From an uncultured Acidobacteriia bacterium (lineage in GTDB: Bacteria; Acidobacteriota; Terriglobia; Bryobacterales; Bryobacteraceae): a stretch of 56,043 nt of DNA. Location of the stretch: the NCBI GenBank assembly GCA_903907865.1, contig CAIVPR010000177.1, positions 1-56,043 on the forward strand, written 5' to 3'. Below, in pieces: positions 53,240 to 56,043 of the stretch (the stretch's first letter is position 1; each line of letters begins with the position of its first letter). The position numbers and the translations under genes are program-made. The notes below the pieces were generated by a model that did not search any database, had not been told where the DNA came from, and was given only the letters and a program-made list of their open reading frames with translations.

Positions 53240-54597
53240 GGTATCTGGCGTCGTTGCTTTTGGTCGGACAGTTGGTGGCCGCAGGGCCGTCCGTGGACGG
53301 CGCGAATCCGCTCTTATCGGCGGTCTATCGCGATGACCTAACCGCGGTGGGCTCGTTGTTAAAGAACCACGCGGATGTGAATGCGGCCAACCGTTACGGG
53401 GTCACGCCCTTGTCGGCGGCCTGCCTGAACGGAGACGCCCAGATGGTGGACCTGCTCCTCAAAGCGGGTGCCGACTCCAAACTGCCGCTGCCGGGAGGCG
53501 AAACACCGCTCATGACGGCGGCTCGCACGGGCAAGCTCGCGGTCTTGAAGCTGCTGTTGGAGCATGGGGTGGATGTGAATGCGGCGGACGCCGATCACCA
53601 GCAGACCGCACTCATGTGGGCGGCTGCGGAAGGCAACGCGGAGGCGGTCACAGCCTTGATTGCCGCTGGTGCCAACGTGAAGGCAGTATCCAAGGGCGGG
53701 TTCACTGCGTATCTGTTTGCGGCTCGCGAGGGTAGGGTAGAGGCTGTTCGGGCATTTCTGAAAGCCGGAGTTCCCGTGGACGAGGCGCTCCAGTCACCAC
53801 ACCGCCAGGCGGGAGAAACCGCAATGGTGCTGGCAGCCTCGAATGCCCACTTCGACTTGGCTGCCACGTTGGTGCAGTCCGGTGCCAATCCCAACGCGGC
53901 CGGTCAGGGCTGGACCGCGCTCCATGCGTTGACAGCAATCCGGCAACCGGGATATGCCAGCAATGATCCGGCACCCGAGGGATCTGGCAAGATGGGGACG
54001 CTAGAGTTTGTCCGCTTCATGGCTGCGCACGGGGCCGCTCTGAATGCCCGAGTGACCAAGCGGTGGAATATTGGGCTTACGAGCTTGAATGTGATCGGAG
54101 CGACTCCGTTTCTGCTCGCAGCGCGGACTGGAGATGCGGAATTGATGCGGCTGTTGGCGAAGTTGGGTGCCGATCCGTTGATTCCGACTGCCGAGGGGAC
54201 CACGCCGTTGTTAGTTGCCGCGGGGGTTGGAACACGTTCGCCCGGCGAAGATGCGGGTACCGAGGCCGAGGTCTTGGAGGCGGTGAAGGTCGCACTGGAG
54301 CTTGGCAACGACGTCAACGCGGTCGACAAGAATGGCGAGACGGCGTTGCACGGCGTGGCGCTGAAATGGGTCCCGTCGGCGGCACAATACCTTCTGGACC
54401 ACGGCGCGAAAGTTTCCGTCTGGAACACCAAGGATTACAACGGCTGGACGCCACTGCGGATCGCCGACGGGGTGCACCGGGGGATGAATCTGCGGGCGTC
54501 GCCGGAGGTCGCGGCGATCTTGCGCAAGGCGTTGAAGGATGCGGGATTGTCGACCGAGGTGGAGCCCGAGGCCGTTATCAGCGGGGCGACGAAGTAG
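53236..54597 (+). CDS. Secreted ankyrin-repeat protein
   Basis: The product has 453 residues with a signal peptide (MRYLASLLLVGQLVAAGPSV). About ten ankyrin units follow, such as NRYGVTPLSAACLNGDAQMV, GGETPLMTAARTGKLAVLKL and QTALMWAAAEGNAEAVTALI. One longer insert (VLAASNAHFDLAATLVQSGA) precedes the more diverged C-terminal units. It overlaps the DUF1552 gene by 4 bp (ATGA) and is the third member of the operon. Ankyrins bind proteins, so it may scaffold the DUF1592/DUF1552 pair in the periplasm. Confidence 0.92.
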   Translation: MRYLASLLLVGQLVAAGPSVDGANPLLSAVYRDDLTAVGSLLKNHADVNAANRYGVTPLSAACLNGDAQMVDLLLKAGADSKLPLPGGETPLMTAARTGKLAVLKLLLEHGVDVNAADADHQQTALMWAAAEGNAEAVTALIAAGANVKAVSKGGFTAYLFAAREGRVEAVRAFLKAGVPVDEALQSPHRQAGETAMVLAASNAHFDLAATLVQSGANPNAAGQGWTALHALTAIRQPGYASNDPAPEGSGKMGTLEFVRFMAAHGAALNARVTKRWNIGLTSLNVIGATPFLLAARTGDAELMRLLAKLGADPLIPTAEGTTPLLVAAGVGTRSPGEDAGTEAEVLEAVKVALELGNDVNAVDKNGETALHGVALKWVPSAAQYLLDHGAKVSVWNTKDYNGWTPLRIADGVHRGMNLRASPEVAAILRKALKDAGLSTEVEPEAVISGATK

Positions 54598-54837
54598 GCA
54601 TGAAGTTGTCCGGCAGGCGAGCGCCACACTACGGAGAACTTCATCGGTCCGAGGTGCAAGACCGTCCACCACGCACTGCCATCAGGCTGGTCAATTCGAC
54701 CTTGCCGCTGGAAAGCAACAGCATCGCATTTACTATGTGCCGAATGCTATGCAGTCGGCATTCAAGACCAACCCCTTACTGGACGCAATTGACAGCCATA
54801 GAATCTGAAGCCGTAAACTGGTGAGCTGGGCCTTCTG

Positions 54838-55902
54838 TTACGATCGCCTATGTCTCGCCGCAAAGAAAGCGAAGATCGCCGAACTAAGCAGTCCAAAGGT
54901 CGCAGGCTGCGGTGTCGCCGGATTAAGAAGGAAGGCCCGAGTTTCTCCATTGATTGTTCCGACTCCTGTAATCTGCCCCAAGTCATTGATCCCAAACGCA
55001 TCCAACAGCGTCCAGCCTGAGGTTGGAATAATAGCAGAGTTCAAGTCTGTCATAACACCGTTGCTATATACAAAGGCGTGCTGAACCCCATTGCCGGCAG
55101 TAACGTAACCAGTGACAGAGCCAAAGGCGTTGATCCCGGTACCAATGCTGTTGGAATAGCCGCCTAATGCACCCAGATCGGTCATCACGCCACCGTTGTA
55201 TAGAAATGCGTGGGCGACACCGTAAAACCCCGGAAAGCTATTGGAGAAGCCAGTCACTTGTCCGGAACCGTTGATCGCGAGGCCATGAGTCTCCATAGCA
55301 CCGAGGTTCAAATCTGTCAGCACACCGCCGCTGACACTGTACAGAAATGCGTTCGACCAACTAAGCCCAGTAACGGTGGAAAACGTGATGTCTCCTGTTA
55401 TCTCTCCCGAACTGTTGACCGCACGGCCATAGCTGTCGCCATCACCGGGTGCAGTCAAGTCGGTCATTATGCCGTTACTATACAGAAATGCATGTTGCAC
55501 GCCACCAGTAGTCGAGGCCCCCCCTGTCACCTGTCCAGAGTTGTCGATACCATAGCCAACGCTCGTTGTACCGCCAAGGGTACCCAGATCAGTCATAACA
55601 CCATTACTATAAAGAAACGCGTGCCCGCTCCCGTCGACATTCGCGGCGTAACCCGTGACATCTTCAAAATCATTGATACCATAGCCAACACTAACCGGAC
55701 CGCCAAGAGTGCCCAGGTCGGTCATGACACCCTTGGAATACAGAAATGCGTGGGGAATCGAGGCCCCGTTGGTGGTTGTAAAACCGGTAACCGCCCCAAA
55801 GTTGTTGATCCCCAAGCCAACACTAGTATTACCGCCCAAGGTACCGAGATCCACGATATTGTAGGTGGCGCCTGCGTTAGCTGAGAAGGCGCCACAAAGC
55901 AA
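54838..55902 (-). CDS. HAF-repeat protein with PEP-CTERM-like tail
   Basis: The product is ~354 residues made of repeated HAF units, GVMTDLGTLGG followed by GYGINDxxxVTGY and HAFLYSNG, about eight times. The C-terminus PQPATFGLLSSAIFAFFAAR ends in HRRS. This is a PEP-CTERM-like anchor in which PQP replaces PEP. The 5' end is unusual: only a TTG (55902) precedes ..GAFSANAGATYN, which looks like the last part of a signal peptide. The frame remains open into the repeat sequence upstream, so the true start may have been replaced. Confidence 0.82.
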   Translation of the reverse strand: MLCGAFSANAGATYNIVDLGTLGGNTSVGLGINNFGAVTGFTTTNGASIPHAFLYSKGVMTDLGTLGGPVSVGYGINDFEDVTGYAANVDGSGHAFLYSNGVMTDLGTLGGTTSVGYGIDNSGQVTGGASTTGGVQHAFLYSNGIMTDLTAPGDGDSYGRAVNSSGEITGDITFSTVTGLSWSNAFLYSVSGGVLTDLNLGAMETHGLAINGSGQVTGFSNSFPGFYGVAHAFLYNGGVMTDLGALGGYSNSIGTGINAFGSVTGYVTAGNGVQHAFVYSNGVMTDLNSAIIPTSGWTLLDAFGINDLGQITGVGTINGETRAFLLNPATPQPATFGLLSSAIFAFFAARHRRS

Positions 55903-55978
55903 AGGCGCGTAACAGTTCAGCCCCGCGGATTGCCATGCGAAGGTGCCGGGCGAAAAAAGTCTGAAAAAACTTCGCTTC

Positions 55979-56034
55979 GGACCTGGACTTTTGGTGCGGA
56001 ACCTGGCAACCTGGATGTTTGGGGTGCGCCAACT
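55979..56034. repeat. Dispersed 56-bp sequence, copy 2
   Basis: These 56 bases match 3171-3226 at 46 of 56 positions in the same orientation, with 20 consecutive identical bases in the middle. The copy lies upstream of the HAF gene, just before the window edge. It is preceded by another stretch (55921-55978) with two A/T-rich runs that does not resemble a promoter. Confidence 0.55.
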
Positions 56035-56043
56035 GCCAGCAAC

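Noticed and set aside
1-56043. tRNA, rRNA or riboswitch genes
   Set aside because: Intergenic stretches were read for cloverleaf-like, CCA-ended or known riboswitch motifs and none was convincing; a covariance-model search would be needed to exclude small RNAs.

Overview
The window is high-GC bacterial DNA, most likely from an Acidobacteriota of the Bryobacterales/Solibacteraceae type. The evidence is a TIGR03435-family protein (a family strongly expanded in those soil bacteria), a DUF1592/DUF1552/ankyrin operon, PEP-CTERM and HAF-repeat surface proteins, a sucC-sucD-ndk cluster and solitary terminase-like genes. The assignment is inference from gene content; no rRNA or tRNA gene was recognised.

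Layout. 1-2.4 kb: a terminase-like gene split in two by a short palindromic repeat, preceded by its habitual hypothetical partner. 2.5-13.8 kb: an accessory island with hicBA, a higA remnant, a two-gene operon (secreted GxxH-motif/caspase-like protein plus a cytosolic SSPGDV/DUF4062 protein), a TPR remnant, higBA, a STAND NTPase with a 129-bp TPR-like repeat ORF, and clustered palindromic repeats. 13.8-19.7 kb: sucCD, ndk, a cell-wall amidase, a GlcG/HbpS-like protein, and a secreted Ntn-hydrolase-like protein with a partner. 19.6-26.6 kb: a compact exopolysaccharide operon (outer-membrane export protein, tyrosine autokinase, O-antigen ligase/polymerase) with divergent secreted TPR and FecR-like genes. 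26.9-32.1 kb: purE-purK, a degraded Phd/VapC pair, a PEP-CTERM protein with a putative sigma-54 promoter, a Cdd1-like HhH protein and pyruvate kinase.

32.2-34.6 kb and 39.2-43.5 kb are dense in toxin-antitoxin genes, about half of them broken by single-base frameshifts or truncation. Between them lies the leucine operon leuA(short)-leuB-leuC-leuD, followed 29 bp later by a TIR-DUF4145 fusion that is a good candidate for a defence effector. 43.5-49.6 kb holds small housekeeping or secreted genes: rhodanese, DinB, TIGR03435, VOC, M20 peptidase, a c-type cytochrome and a TAT-exported TIM-barrel protein. 49.6-54.6 kb is the DUF1592-DUF1552-ankyrin operon, and the window closes with a HAF-repeat protein whose start abuts another dispersed repeat.

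Three points deserve most attention: the interrupted NLR-like STAND/repeat locus, the secreted GxxH/caspase-like plus DUF4062 operon, and a secreted proteasome-fold-like protein in which predicted signal-peptidase cleavage would expose a catalytic-type Thr1. The frameshifts concentrate in toxin and defence genes while housekeeping genes are intact, which suggests relaxed selection rather than random sequence error.
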